Below, one piece after another: positions 53,659 through 63,107 of a stretch of 64,000 nucleotides of DNA. Source of the stretch: Tolypothrix tenuis PCC 7101 (GTDB lineage Bacteria; Cyanobacteriota; Cyanobacteriia; Cyanobacteriales; Nostocaceae); the NCBI RefSeq assembly GCF_002368295.1, contig NZ_AP018248.1, forward strand, positions 3,235,725 through 3,299,724, read 5' to 3'. A model generated the notes under the pieces. That model was not told where the DNA came from. It saw only the letters and a program-made list of their open reading frames with translations, and did not search any database. Position 1 is the stretch's first letter. Every line of letters begins with the position of its first letter. A program made the translations under genes and the position numbers.

Positions 53659-54447
53659 ATGGGATTATTTGATCGGATTAAGCGAGTAGTCAGTGCCAAT
53701 CTCAACGACCTGGTAAATAAAGCAGAAGATCCGGAAAAAATGCTGGAACAAGCCATCCTGGAAATGCAGGAAGACTTAGTACAGCTGCGTCAGGGTGTTG
53801 CTCAAACGATCGCGGCACAAAAACGCACTGAAAAACAGTACAATGATGCCCAAAATGAAATTAATAAGTGGCAACGTAATGCCCAACTAGCCCTGCAAAA
53901 AGGTGATGAAAATCTAGCACGGCAAGCCCTAGAACGTAAAAAAACTTACACCGAGACTGGTACTGCGCTGAAAGCTAGCTTAGATCAACAAAGTGGGCAA
54001 GTTGAAACCCTCAAGCGCAACCTCATCCAGCTAGAAAGCAAAATTTCTGAGGCTAAAACCAAGAAAGAAATGCTCAAAGCCCGGATTACCACCGCCAAAG
54101 CCCAAGAACAACTGCAAGGTATGGTGCGGGGTATGAATACCAGCAGTGCAATGGCTGCTTTTGAGCGCATGGAAGAAAAAGTCTTAATGCAAGAAGCTAG
54201 GGCGCAGTCAGCAGGAGAATTGGCTGGTGCTGATTTAGAAAGTCAATTTGCACAGTTGGAAGCTGGTAGTGATGTTGACGATGAATTAGCAGCCCTAAAA
54301 GCCCAAATGACTTTAGGCCCTGCTAGTTCAGCCAATCAACCCGCACTACCACCTCAAACACCCCAACAACAAAGCACACAGCCGAAATCCAATGAAGTTG
54401 TGGATGCTGAGTTGGAGTCTTTACGCAAGCAATTGGATCAGATGTAA
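53659..54447 (+). CDS. vipp1: Vipp1/IM30, thylakoid membrane maintenance protein
   Basis: 262 residues. GLFDRIKRVVSANLNDLVNKAEDPEKMLEQ is the amphipathic helix 0 and start of the ESCRT-III core. A Gln/Pro/Ser-rich linker leads to an added C-terminal helix, NEVVDAELESLRKQLDQM, which distinguishes Vipp1 from PspA. It forms rings or rods that build and protect thylakoids. Ends with a clear terminator at 54474. Confidence 0.96.
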   Translation: MGLFDRIKRVVSANLNDLVNKAEDPEKMLEQAILEMQEDLVQLRQGVAQTIAAQKRTEKQYNDAQNEINKWQRNAQLALQKGDENLARQALERKKTYTETGTALKASLDQQSGQVETLKRNLIQLESKISEAKTKKEMLKARITTAKAQEQLQGMVRGMNTSSAMAAFERMEEKVLMQEARAQSAGELAGADLESQFAQLEAGSDVDDELAALKAQMTLGPASSANQPALPPQTPQQQSTQPKSNEVVDAELESLRKQLDQM

Positions 54448-54473
54448 TATCTTCACCAAACTGATGAAAGCTC

Positions 54474-54504
54474 ATCCCACGCCCTTTGGTTGTGGGATTT
54501 TGTG
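54474..54504 (+). terminator. Terminator after vipp1
   Basis: 7-bp stem ATCCCAC / GTGGGAT, 11-base loop, then TTTTGT, 27 bases after the vipp1 stop. Confidence 0.65.
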
Positions 54505-54506
54505 TC

Positions 54507-54674
54507 TGGGGATTGGGGATTGGGAACTGGGGATTGGGGATTGGGGATTGGGGATTGGGGATTAGGGATTGGGAATTGGCGGAAAGGGAAAAGGGAAAAG
54601 GGAAAAGGAAAAAAAGGGAAATTATTATTACCCATGCCCAATGCCCAATGCCCAATGCCCCATGCCCAATTCCC
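54507..54674. repeat. Three successive heptamer arrays
   Basis: GGGGATT units (54507-54578), then GGGAAAA units (about 54581-54620), then CCCAATG units (54631-54674). Three unrelated 7-bp repeats lie head to tail between vipp1 and the thioredoxin gene. Confidence 0.88.
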
Positions 54675-54745
54675 TATATGTCCTCAGTTTGGGATAGAGT
54701 ATTTTGTGTGCCCATTTTGATAGATGCCACCTCATGGAGACTGCA

Positions 54746-55081
54746 ATGAGTAAGGGTGTAATCACCGTAACTGATGCTGAGTTTGAAACCGAAGTCTTAA
54801 CAACCGATCTGCCAGTGTTGGTTTACTTTTGGGCTTCTTGGTGCGGGCCTTGTCGGCTCATGTCACCATTAATTAACTTAGCTGCTACTAAATACAGCGA
54901 TCGCCTAAAAGTTGTCAAAATGGAAATTGACCCCAACCCACTTACTGTAAAGCAGTATCAGGTAGAAGGCGTACCAGCCTTAAGACTCATTAAAGACAAC
55001 GCACTTTTGGCATCCTCTGAGGGTGTCATTGGGAAAGACAAATTACTCAGCTTTTTAGATGAACATTTAAATAGTAATTAG
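54746..55081 (+). CDS. Thioredoxin
   Basis: 111 residues from the ATG at 54746 with GGAG six bases upstream; a longer frame from 54704 is unlikely. Active site WCGPC (Cys33, Cys36) in YFWASWCGPCRL, and the cis-proline in EGVPALRLI. Cytoplasmic disulphide reductase, driven in cyanobacteria by ferredoxin or NADPH reductases. Which of the several cyanobacterial thioredoxin types it is cannot be told. Confidence 0.93.
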   Translation: MSKGVITVTDAEFETEVLTTDLPVLVYFWASWCGPCRLMSPLINLAATKYSDRLKVVKMEIDPNPLTVKQYQVEGVPALRLIKDNALLASSEGVIGKDKLLSFLDEHLNSN

Positions 55082-55768
55082 TGAAGGGAAGGCTGAAGCA
55101 TGAAGGATAAAATTACCCTACTTATCAATAGTGCATTTTTTTCGCCTACGGCGGCTGGTAACAATTCTCTCTTCATCCTTCATCCTTTATCCTTCCTACT
55201 TTCCAAAGTCTCAAGTCCAAATAAATGACAAAGCCCTTTACGGCGGGTGTAAGGGTATTGGGTGCAAAGTATATGCCAGTCTGATGTAAGACGGCAACGG
55301 ATAGGTTTCCTACTCGAAATTGGGTTTAAAGAAAAGATAACAGGGTAAGAGTTAAAGATGTTTTCTTTACCTCTTTCCTCTTGTCATTTTCTCTTTTATC
55401 AACAATTATTGAGTCGGAAGTTAACAGCATCCTTGTTTGAGCCAATCAATTTTATTGAGCGAACTCATCTCAATACTGCTCGGTTAAGGATTTTAAACTC
55501 TTAATTTGGTTTGGGAAAAGGTTAAAGGGTAAGGGTTAAAGGTTTTTTCTTGCCCCTTTTCCCCTTCCCTTTTTCCCCTTAACCGACAAGTATTAGGGTT
55601 CATCTATACCAAGTCTCCAAAATTCAGTAACAGATTCAAACTCGGAAACCCGTGAGAAATCTGGCTTTCTTAAATTTTGAATTGTGAATTTGGAATTGGT
55701 TTTACACCGCCATTGTTTGACCTTTATTTTCTCCGTTTTGAATTTTGAATTACCCTTAGGGGTTGATT
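55082..55768. other. Intergenic region with MITE-like copy
   Basis: 687 bases with no supportable gene. It contains the MITE-like element at 55471-55595 and, at about 55330-55410, a degraded stretch of similar purine-pyrimidine composition. The right end carries the RBS AGGGG of the aminotransferase. Confidence 0.6.
55471..55595 (+). mobile_element. MITE-like element, copy A
   Basis: 125 bp. Left end CAATACTGCTCGGTTAAGG; right end, inverted, TAATACTTGTCGGTTAAGG. The interior GGGAAAAGG...CCCCTTTTCCCC is itself self-complementary. It is nearly the same as copy B. Flanking TCATCT occurs on both sides, compatible with a decayed target duplication. Confidence 0.8.
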
Positions 55769-56965
55769 ATGATTGAATTTGCAAAGCGTTTACAACCCCT
55801 GCAATCTAATGTGTTTGCAGATATGGATAGAGCCAAGGCGATCGCTTTGGCTGCTGGTAGAGAGATTATTGACCTGTCGCTAGGTTCTTCGGATTTACCA
55901 ACGGAAGCTCATGTGATTGAAGCGATCGCGCGATCGCTTCATGACCCGAGTACACATGGTTATTTGCTGTTTCACGCTACTCAAGGCTTTCGTCAAGCGG
56001 CTGCTAGTTGGTACGAGCAAAAATTTGGCATTAAGGTCGATCCGGAAACTGAGGTATTACCTTTAATCGGTTCTCAGGAAGGTACAGCCCATTTACCGCT
56101 AGCATTGCTCAATCCTGGCGATTTTGCCTTGTTGCTTGACCCTGGCTACCCTTCCCACGCGGGAGGTGTATACTTAGCTAGCGGACAAATCTATCCGATG
56201 CCATTACGGGCAGAAAACGATTTTTTACCAGTATTGAGTGATATTCCGGCTGCTGTTTTAGCACAGTCGCGGATGATGGTTTTGAGTTATCCCCACAATC
56301 CTACAGCTGCGATCGCGCCTCTATCTTTCTTTAAAGAAGCAGTAGCTTTTTGTCAGCAACATAATATTGTTCTGGTTCACGACTTCCCCTATGTAGATTT
56401 GGTGTTTGAGGGGACTGGGGATAGGGGACTGGGAGAAAATTCGGCTTTAGTGCCCTCAATTTTGCAAGCTGACCCCGATAAAAGCATTTCCATTGAATTT
56501 TTCACCCTATCTAAGTCTTACAATATGGGTGGCTTTAGAATTGGCTATGCAATTGGTAATGCTGAATTAATTCGCGCTTTACGCCAAGTTAAAGCAGCCG
56601 TTGATTTTAATCAATATCGCGGGATTTTGAATGGCGCGATCGCCGCTTTGACTGGGCCGCAAGCGGGAGTGGAAAAAGCTGTTGAGACTTTCCGCAAACG
56701 TCGTGATGCTTTTATTAATGCCTTACATCGCATTGATTGGCACGTTCCTACCCCCAAGGCCACAATGTATATTTGGGCAAAACTACCTCCTACTTGGAGC
56801 CAAAATTCTCGAGAATTTTGTACTCAACTAGTCGAAAAAACTGGTGTAGCAGCTTCTCCCGGTACTGGCTTTGGTAAATCTGGTGAAGGATATGTGCGCT
56901 TTGCTTTAGTGCATGAGCCACCTTTGCTGGAAACTGCTGTTGAGAGAATTGCTGAGTTTCTGTAG
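55769..56965 (+). CDS. PLP-dependent aminotransferase, class I (LL-DAP-aminotransferase-like)
   Basis: 398 residues from the ATG at 55769 (AGGGG upstream; a TTG at 55763 is the alternative). Fold type I: PLP Lys in FFTLSKSYNMGGFRIGYA, substrate Asn in SYPHNPTAA, and Asp/Tyr in VHDFPYVDLVF. It resembles cyanobacterial enzymes annotated as LL-diaminopimelate or aspartate-type aminotransferases; the natural substrate is not certain. A heptamer-repeat insert (GTGDRGLGE, bases 56409-56437) lies in a loop after VDLVFE. A strong terminator follows. Confidence 0.9.
   Translation: MIEFAKRLQPLQSNVFADMDRAKAIALAAGREIIDLSLGSSDLPTEAHVIEAIARSLHDPSTHGYLLFHATQGFRQAAASWYEQKFGIKVDPETEVLPLIGSQEGTAHLPLALLNPGDFALLLDPGYPSHAGGVYLASGQIYPMPLRAENDFLPVLSDIPAAVLAQSRMMVLSYPHNPTAAIAPLSFFKEAVAFCQQHNIVLVHDFPYVDLVFEGTGDRGLGENSALVPSILQADPDKSISIEFFTLSKSYNMGGFRIGYAIGNAELIRALRQVKAAVDFNQYRGILNGAIAALTGPQAGVEKAVETFRKRRDAFINALHRIDWHVPTPKATMYIWAKLPPTWSQNSREFCTQLVEKTGVAASPGTGFGKSGEGYVRFALVHEPPLLETAVERIAEFL
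56409..56437. repeat. GGGGACT heptamers inside the aminotransferase frame
   Basis: GGGGACT, GGGGATA, GGGGACT, GGGAGA in a row, read in frame as GTGDRGLGE. Same heptamer as at 1928, 541 and (variant) 54507. Confidence 0.8.
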
Positions 56966-57689
56966 GGTTGATGTGAGCTTTGGCTGCTTTGACGAATATT
57001 TATAGCATATTAGGGTGCATTCAATATATGTAATGCACCCTAATATTTTTCATAGAATTGCTCAGGTCTTGTTTTGAATTAATTTTGCCGATTAGCTCTG
57101 CTTTGAGTGCTTGTTATGGCCTTGAAAATGCAATCTATCTTGTCAACAATCGCATCTAGAGATAAATTGCCCATTCTTCATTACTAAAGAAGATAATTTG
57201 ATTCCAATTATTTAATATCACAATTATAACTATAAATAGTTTAAAAAAATATTAACTTTTTGTGGAAGTGAGACTATTAAGATAATATTATGAAACATAG
57301 ATAAACAAAAACTAAATTCGATTTATTAAAATTCCCACTGATTTGCATTCAGCAAATTTCTTATTTGACTGACATTTTCCCTAGACTTTGGCTAGATTCT
57401 TGTTGCGTATCTTGTGCAATAATTGATGTCCGAATTTGAAATTTTTGATTTTCCAAAATAGGGAAATTAAAAATTTTCCTAAATACATTTTCAACTCAAA
57501 AAGAGCTAAAAATGACAATAGGGTACGGAAAATTATGAGCATGAGAAACTTCAGTTCTAATTCCGTGAATATCTGGTTCTCATTATTTAGTGATTTAGCT
57601 GTAAAGTGCTTAAATATTGAAGGAGAGGCTCTCAGATTTCAATTAATCATGCCAAATTGATGGAAATTAATATCAGATTATAGCGAACA
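56966..57689. other. Intergenic region
   Basis: 724 bases. After the terminator at 57009 the region is AT-rich. A frame at 57436-57660 has no coding character. The promoter of the receiver gene should be near the right end. No repeat of note. Confidence 0.5.
57009..57050 (+). terminator. Strong terminator after the aminotransferase
   Basis: Perfect 13-bp stem ATTAGGGTGCATT / AATGCACCCTAAT, 10-base loop, then ATTTTT, about 45 bases after the stop. Confidence 0.85.
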
Positions 57690-58103
57690 ATGACGGCACA
57701 ATTAATATCTTTTAATGAGCGATTACAGTCGCAAGCAATCAGACGAATTCTATTAATTGAAGACAATGATGTTAATAGAATGTTGCTCAGTGACTATCTC
57801 AACCACTTTGGCTACGATGTCCAAAGTCTTTCATTAGGCTCGGCTTTATTTACCACTGTCGAAAAATTTCAGCCAGAGTTAATATTACTGGATTTAAAAT
57901 TACCAGATATTGATGGCTATTCATTGTTAGCCCAAATCAAGCAAAAACCAGAGTTTGCTAAAATCCCAATCATTGTAGTTTCAGCTTTTGCTTTTGAAAT
58001 CGATCAGCAACGAGCCATAAATTTAGGAGCTTGGCGTTACTTTGTAAAACCTATCAATCTCAAAGCTTTAATGATGACAATCCAAGAAAAACTAGCTTGT
58101 TAA
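57690..58103 (+). CDS. Stand-alone receiver-domain response regulator (CheY-like)
   Basis: 137 residues, a single receiver domain: acidic pair in LLIEDNDVNR, phosphorylatable Asp in ELILLDLKLPDIDGY, and Lys in WRYFVKPINLK. There is no output domain, so it works in a phosphorelay or by protein contact. No kinase is next to it; uvrC follows after 160 bases. Confidence 0.93.
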   Translation: MTAQLISFNERLQSQAIRRILLIEDNDVNRMLLSDYLNHFGYDVQSLSLGSALFTTVEKFQPELILLDLKLPDIDGYSLLAQIKQKPEFAKIPIIVVSAFAFEIDQQRAINLGAWRYFVKPINLKALMMTIQEKLAC

Positions 58104-58263
58104 GCTACATCAGCTAAAAGTTGAGGGAGAAATACTTCAGGCTAAATGCTAGTTGCGTGTGTAGTTGATATGGGCGGGATAGCAGGTGAGGGAAACAACA
58201 CAAAAAATTAATATTCTTTAAAATAGAAATAGGTGGATTTATGAAATTACCTAGATCTGTTTC

Positions 58264-60132
58264 GTGACAAAATCTTCTCCCACACTGGTTAAAGATCCAG
58301 AACGCCTAGAAAATCGTCTAGCTGAAATTCCACCAGAACCGGGTGTTTATTTTATGCGGGACGAAAGCGATCGCATTATCTATATAGGCAAATCGCGGAA
58401 ATTGCGATCGCGTGTCCGTTCTTATTTCCGCGATGGTTACAATAAAAGCGATCGCATTGCCACAATGGTTAAACAGGTGGCAGAAATTGAATTTATCGTC
58501 ACCGATACCGAAGCAGAAGCTTTGGCGCTGGAAGCTAACTTGATTAAGCAGCACCAGCCGTATTTTAATGTGCTGCTCAAGGATGATAAAAAATATCCTT
58601 ATGTTTGCATCACCTGGTCAGAAGACTATCCCCGGATTTTTATTACTCGTAAGCGTCAACTAGGGAAAGAAAAAGATAAATTTTACGGGCCATATACAGA
58701 TGCAGGTTTATTGCGCGAAATCTTACGCATCTCTAAGCGCATCTTTGCCTTGCGCCAACGACCTCAACCATTATTTAAAGACCGTCCTTGCTTGAATTAT
58801 GATTTAGGACGCTGTCCTGGTGTGTGTCAGCAGTTGATTTCCCCAGAAGAATACCGGAAAACTGTACAAAAGGTAGCAATGGTATTTCAGGGAAGAACTC
58901 AAGAACTGATTGATATCTTGATGCAGCAGATGGAGAAAGCCGCAGAAGCGTTGAACTTTGAAGCAGCAGCGCGGATTCGGGATCAAATAGCTGGGTTAAA
59001 GTCGCTGACGGCGGATCAAAAAGTTTCCTTACCAGATGATACAGTTTCCCGAGATGCGATCGCCTTGGCAGCTGATGACCAACACGCCTGCATTCAATTA
59101 TTCCAAATTCGTGCTGGGCAATTAGTCGGACGCTTAGGATTTGTGGCGAATGCACAAGCTGAATTTGGTGCTATTTTACAACGGGTGTTAGAAGAACATT
59201 ACCAAACTGCTGACTCAGTGGAAATTCCCGCAGAAATTTTAGTTCAGCATGAGTTACCAGATAGTGAGATATTGGCGGATGTTTTAACTGGGAAAAAAGG
59301 TAGAAAAGTGACAATTCTTGCGCCCCAGCGCCAAACTAAGGCAGAATTAATCGAAATGGTCGAGCGTAATGCCCAATATGAATTGCAAAGAATGCAAAAA
59401 TTAGGCGATCGCAATCAGCAAGCAATGCAAGATTTAGCTGCAATTGTGGATTTACCTGATTTACCCCACCGCATCGAAGGTTATGATATCTCTCACATTC
59501 AAGGGTCGAATGCAGTTGCTTCCCAGGTAGTATTTATTGATGGCTTACCCGCCAAGCAATACTATCGTCACTACAAAATTAAAAATCCCACAGTCACAGC
59601 CGGACATTCAGATGATTTCGCCAGTCTTGCAGAAGTAATTCAGCGTCGCTTTCGCAAGTACATTGAAGATCCACAATTAACGCGTGCGGGTAATCCTGAC
59701 TGGCCAGATTTAGTGATGATTGATGGCGGTAAAGGTCAATTATCATCTGTTGTCGCCATTTTGCAAGAGATGAATTTATTAGAAGACTTGCGAGTTGTCA
59801 GTTTAGCGAAACGGCAAGAGGAGATTTTTCTCCCCGGAGAATCCCAACCGTTAGAAACCGATGCAGAACAACCAGGAGTACAGTTATTGCGGCGCTTAAG
59901 GGATGAAGCCCATCGCTTTGCTGTGAGTTTCCATCGCCAACAGCGTAGTGATAAATTAAAGCGATCGCGCCTAGATGAAATTCCCGGTTTGGGACACCAT
60001 CGCCAAAAAGTGCTATTAGGACATTTTCGTTCTGTTGATTATATTCGGCAAGCCACACCTGCACAACTAGCGGAAGTATCAGGTATTGGGCCACGTTTAG
60101 CCCAAGAAATCTACGATTACTTTCATCCCTAA
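58264..60132 (+). CDS. uvrC: UvrABC excinuclease subunit C
   Basis: 622 residues from a GTG start. The N-terminal GIY-YIG nuclease (PPEPGVYFMRDESDRIIYIGKS, 3' cut) is followed by the UVR motif (LNFEAAARIRDQIAGL, near residue 238), the RNase H-like nuclease (about 380-540, 5' cut; YDISHIQGSNAVASQVVF, MIDGGKGQ) and a helix-hairpin-helix pair at the end (IPGLGHHRQKVLL, VSGIGPRLAQEI). It makes both incisions in nucleotide excision repair with UvrB. Confidence 0.97.
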   Translation: MTKSSPTLVKDPERLENRLAEIPPEPGVYFMRDESDRIIYIGKSRKLRSRVRSYFRDGYNKSDRIATMVKQVAEIEFIVTDTEAEALALEANLIKQHQPYFNVLLKDDKKYPYVCITWSEDYPRIFITRKRQLGKEKDKFYGPYTDAGLLREILRISKRIFALRQRPQPLFKDRPCLNYDLGRCPGVCQQLISPEEYRKTVQKVAMVFQGRTQELIDILMQQMEKAAEALNFEAAARIRDQIAGLKSLTADQKVSLPDDTVSRDAIALAADDQHACIQLFQIRAGQLVGRLGFVANAQAEFGAILQRVLEEHYQTADSVEIPAEILVQHELPDSEILADVLTGKKGRKVTILAPQRQTKAELIEMVERNAQYELQRMQKLGDRNQQAMQDLAAIVDLPDLPHRIEGYDISHIQGSNAVASQVVFIDGLPAKQYYRHYKIKNPTVTAGHSDDFASLAEVIQRRFRKYIEDPQLTRAGNPDWPDLVMIDGGKGQLSSVVAILQEMNLLEDLRVVSLAKRQEEIFLPGESQPLETDAEQPGVQLLRRLRDEAHRFAVSFHRQQRSDKLKRSRLDEIPGLGHHRQKVLLGHFRSVDYIRQATPAQLAEVSGIGPRLAQEIYDYFHP

Positions 60133-60946
60133 GATATAAGCACTTCTCAGTTAGAAAATAGCCAATTTATAAGGTGCGTTACGGCTTCAGCCTGACGCAT
60201 CATTTTATATAGCAATGTATGAGGCGTTGTGATCATCTTCAATTTTTGAAATAACTCGATATCTTCTTTCCTGTTCCCCGTTTCCTTTAGACTATTGCTA
60301 TATATGGCATTCAACCCAGCGCTTCAGCAGACCGAAAGTAACTTTAATATTCCTTAATCGATGCTGTTAAAAATCTTCAGCAGGTAAACAAGAAAATGAT
60401 GGGTAATTGATAGTTGGGAGAACCCCAATACCGATTACCCATTCCCCATTACCCATTACCAACAACTAGACTAACAGACATCAGCAAGGCTTGGAACCAT
60501 ATAGATTGGAAGTTTTAATTAAATTATTTCCTGACTATTTAATCTTAATTTCAACAGTATAAATCTTAAGCAAAACTTAAAAAAAATCTTTTTGTAATCA
60601 AATATACAGTATTTTCCAAGTTTTGACTTTTTGCTATTAATATACTTACTATTTCTGGAGATCACTGTAAATAACGTGATATGAAGGTATTAGTAGCAGG
60701 GATCATTCCATCTCTAAATAGTGAGTATGCCAAAAATAAACTTATATATCTAAAGTGAGATGATAACTAAGGAGATAGACTAAGATAATAGATATACGAT
60801 AGTGCTTGTTTGTACAAATTAAATTTTGTTAAAGTAATTAGCCAAATATATAGGCTTTTTATTAAGTGGTGTGAAACCAGTAAACATGACTGGTTAGGCT
60901 GACAGTGTCTTCTAAGGTAATTTAGTTACAATCAAAGGTTTTTAAA
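60133..60946. other. Long intergenic region upstream of the zinc-ribbon gene
   Basis: 814 bases, AT-rich. Contents: short palindromic remnants near 60170-60205, ATTACCC-type heptamers (about 60435-60465), and a 7-bp hairpin AACCAGT/ACTGGTT at 60875-60895 in the likely leader of the next gene. No riboswitch or RNA gene recognised. Confidence 0.5.
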
Positions 60947-61126
60947 ATGCAGACTATACAAAACATTTGCTGCCCAAACTGTGGCAGCGCGGCTGAACGT
61001 CACTATATTTTTGATAGTCAAATAACTCGCACACAATGCCCAACTTGTGACTATTTAATGATCAGTTGTACTCGCACTGGTAAAGTGATTGAGGCTTATG
61101 CCCCTGGTATTCACGCTAAAAGATAA
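60947..61126 (+). CDS. Small zinc-ribbon protein, 59 residues
   Basis: A short gene read directly from sequence. Two CxxC-type knuckles are present: CCPNCG (Cys8/9 and Cys12) and CPTC (Cys31, Cys34), 19 residues apart, a classical zinc ribbon, with a further Cys41 afterward. The tail TGKVIEAYAPGIHAKR is basic. Very similar short proteins are common in cyanobacteria, often labelled hypothetical or mislabelled as helicase PriA; the role is unknown. Clean start and stop; no strong RBS. Confidence 0.75.
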   Translation: MQTIQNICCPNCGSAAERHYIFDSQITRTQCPTCDYLMISCTRTGKVIEAYAPGIHAKR

Positions 61127-61385
61127 TGTCTCTGACAATTCTACAGAACTCAGCAACGATGGATATCTAGCAATCCCACAATGATTCGTAAAATTATCTG
61201 TTATGCGGCGTAAGCTTTCGTTAATTTAGAAAGATTTGCTTGCTTACGCCGTGCTTTACTAGGATTATTGTTTTTTGTAACTCTTTAGCGCTGCTAACTG
61301 CAATCTAGTTAAAAACTTGTGTAAAGCTGAGGGAGCAGAGTCAAACTCTCTTCTACCCATTATTGCTGAAAAGCTTTTTGCAAGT

Positions 61386-61574
61386 ATGCCTTCCATTACC
61401 TACAATCGCACCAACAGTCAGCAGCCGGAAAGAATTATCCTTAAAGATTATGTTGTTCATCCGGGATTACACATTCTCAGCCACGAGCAGATAAGATTGG
61501 TGCGTGAGCAAATACTGCAAGATGGCAAGCTGGAATACTTAGTTAGTCAAGGTGTAATTAAATTGAGTGGTTGA
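61386..61574 (+). CDS. Small hypothetical protein
   Basis: 62 residues from the ATG at 61386. The C-terminal half (IILKDYVVHPGLHILSHEQIRLVREQILQDGKLEYL) is amphipathic helical with good codon character; no family recognised. A TTG at 61317 would add 23 residues without support. MITE-like copy B begins 13 bases after the stop. Confidence 0.55.
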   Translation: MPSITYNRTNSQQPERIILKDYVVHPGLHILSHEQIRLVREQILQDGKLEYLVSQGVIKLSG

Positions 61575-61587
61575 TACGCACCTGTAT

Positions 61588-61713
61588 CAATACTGCTCGG
61601 TTAAGGATTTTCAACTTGGAATTTGGTTTGGGGAAAAGGTGAAAGGGTAAGGGTTAAAGGTTGTTTCTTGCCCCTTTTCCCCTTCCCCTTTTGCCCTTAA
61701 CCGACAAGTATTG
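61588..61713 (+). mobile_element. MITE-like element, copy B
   Basis: 126 bp. Ends CAATACTGCTCGGTTAAGG and, inverted, CAATACTTGTCGGTTAAGG. It is flanked by a direct repeat: CACCTGTAT immediately before the element and again one base after it, a 9-bp target duplication. Interior G/A-rich then C/T-rich, self-complementary. Same family and orientation as copy A. Confidence 0.87.
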
Positions 61714-61894
61714 ACACCTGTATACACTTGATTAAGTTTGCATGATTGACACAGTATCGATTCCTGGGTAAGCAAACACGGAAATAGACCATACAAATTG
61801 TGGGGTGGTGATTCCAAATAATTACCGCCCCACAATTGCATAAATGTTTGATAATTAGCTTTTATGAGCTTTTAATTCTGGATTTTCTTGGACA

Positions 61895-62989
61895 TCAAGA
61901 TTTACTGGCTCTCAGTTGTCCACAAGCAGCATCAGCGTCTAAACCGCGAGAATAGCGCACACTAACAGCAATATTTTGTTGCTGAAGGACATTGAGGAAG
62001 GCTTGAATGCGATCGCTACTAGGGCGTTTATAATCTACTTCTTGAATGGGATTGTAGGGAATTAAATTAACATGGCTTTGGAAACCCCGCAAGCATTTTG
62101 CTAGTTGCAAAGCGTGTTCTGGTAAATCGTTGACACCAGCTAGCAGGATATATTCAAAAGTTACACGACGACCAGTAATTTCCACATATTCCCGGCATTC
62201 TGCTAATAAATCTTCTAAAGGATAAGGGCGGGCGCTGGGTATGAGTTGTTCTCGTAGTGCTTGGTTAGGTGCGTGGAGACTCACCGCGAGAGTAATTTGG
62301 AGATGGTGTTGGGCTAACTGACGAATGCGATCGCGAATACCCACTGTAGAAACAGTCAGCGATCGCTGTCCAATCCCCACATCTTGATTGAGGGATTTCA
62401 GGGCGGCTAAGACATTTTCCGTATTTAACAACGGTTCGCCCAATCCCATGAATACTACATTACTTACCCGTTGCTGAAAATCTTCTTGTACAGTCAACAC
62501 CTGATCGACAATTTCATGTCGTGCTAAGTTGCGCTTATAGCCGCCTTTCCCAGTAGCGCAGAAATCACACGCCATCGGACAACCCACCTGAGTAGAAACG
62601 CAGACTGTTAACCGGGATTTAGAGATTTCTCCCCCTTTCCCAAAACTGGGAATCCCCACAGTCTCGATAATTTGTCCGTCGGAGAGTTGCAGTAGATACT
62701 TAACTGTGCCATCCCTGGCTTCCGAGCGGTAATGTATTTTAGAACGTCCAATAGGAATTTCTGCTAAATCCGCACGCCATTGCTTAGAAAAGACAGTGAT
62801 ATCAGCAAGCGATCGCACGCCTTTGTGATAAATCCAATCATGCAACTGCTTACCTCGATAGCCGGGTTGTCCTTGCTGTTGTACCCAAGCAGTTAACTCG
62901 GTAACAGACGCACCTAGTAAAGGGGGAATATTTTCTAACTTTTCTGAGTTGGGTGAGTCAACCTGAGATACAAGCGGCGTAGCAGACAT
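61895..62989 (-). CDS. rlmN: 23S rRNA A2503 / tRNA A37 C2-methyltransferase RlmN
   Basis: 364 residues, radical-SAM enzyme. Cluster motif CxxxCxxC (Cys137, Cys141, Cys144) in GCPMACDFCATGKGG, SAM-binding FMGLGEPLLN, and the C-terminal catalytic Cys in LDADAACGQLR. It methylates A2503 of 23S rRNA and A37 of some tRNAs. The start is the ATG at 62989. It appears monocistronic. Confidence 0.97.
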   Translation of the reverse strand: MSATPLVSQVDSPNSEKLENIPPLLGASVTELTAWVQQQGQPGYRGKQLHDWIYHKGVRSLADITVFSKQWRADLAEIPIGRSKIHYRSEARDGTVKYLLQLSDGQIIETVGIPSFGKGGEISKSRLTVCVSTQVGCPMACDFCATGKGGYKRNLARHEIVDQVLTVQEDFQQRVSNVVFMGLGEPLLNTENVLAALKSLNQDVGIGQRSLTVSTVGIRDRIRQLAQHHLQITLAVSLHAPNQALREQLIPSARPYPLEDLLAECREYVEITGRRVTFEYILLAGVNDLPEHALQLAKCLRGFQSHVNLIPYNPIQEVDYKRPSSDRIQAFLNVLQQQNIAVSVRYSRGLDADAACGQLRASKS

Positions 62990-63048
62990 AAATTAATCAA
63001 TCACAAATGGATGCTGAATCTCTATCCTACCGTTTATAGTTCAAATTG

Positions 63049-63085
63049 GTCATTGGTTAATGGGTAATGGGTAATTGGTAATGGT
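63049..63085. repeat. TAATGGG/TAATTGG heptamers
   Basis: About five 7-bp units upstream of rlmN. Confidence 0.8.
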
Positions 63086-63107
63086 TCATGATTGATAGGG
63101 TGAACAC

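Noticed and set aside
54323..54655. Frames on both strands across the vipp1 end and heptamers
   Set aside because: Produced by repeat periodicity and the complement of vipp1.
55240..55320. tRNA-like stretch (GGTTTCCTACTCGAAATT)
   Set aside because: No cloverleaf with acceptor and anticodon stems could be formed around it.
57436..57660. 74-codon frame before the lone receiver gene
   Set aside because: No RBS and Lys/Asn/Phe-rich random-like composition in AT-rich DNA.
60681..60758. 25-codon frame before the zinc-ribbon gene
   Set aside because: Too short, no conservation argument and no clear RBS.
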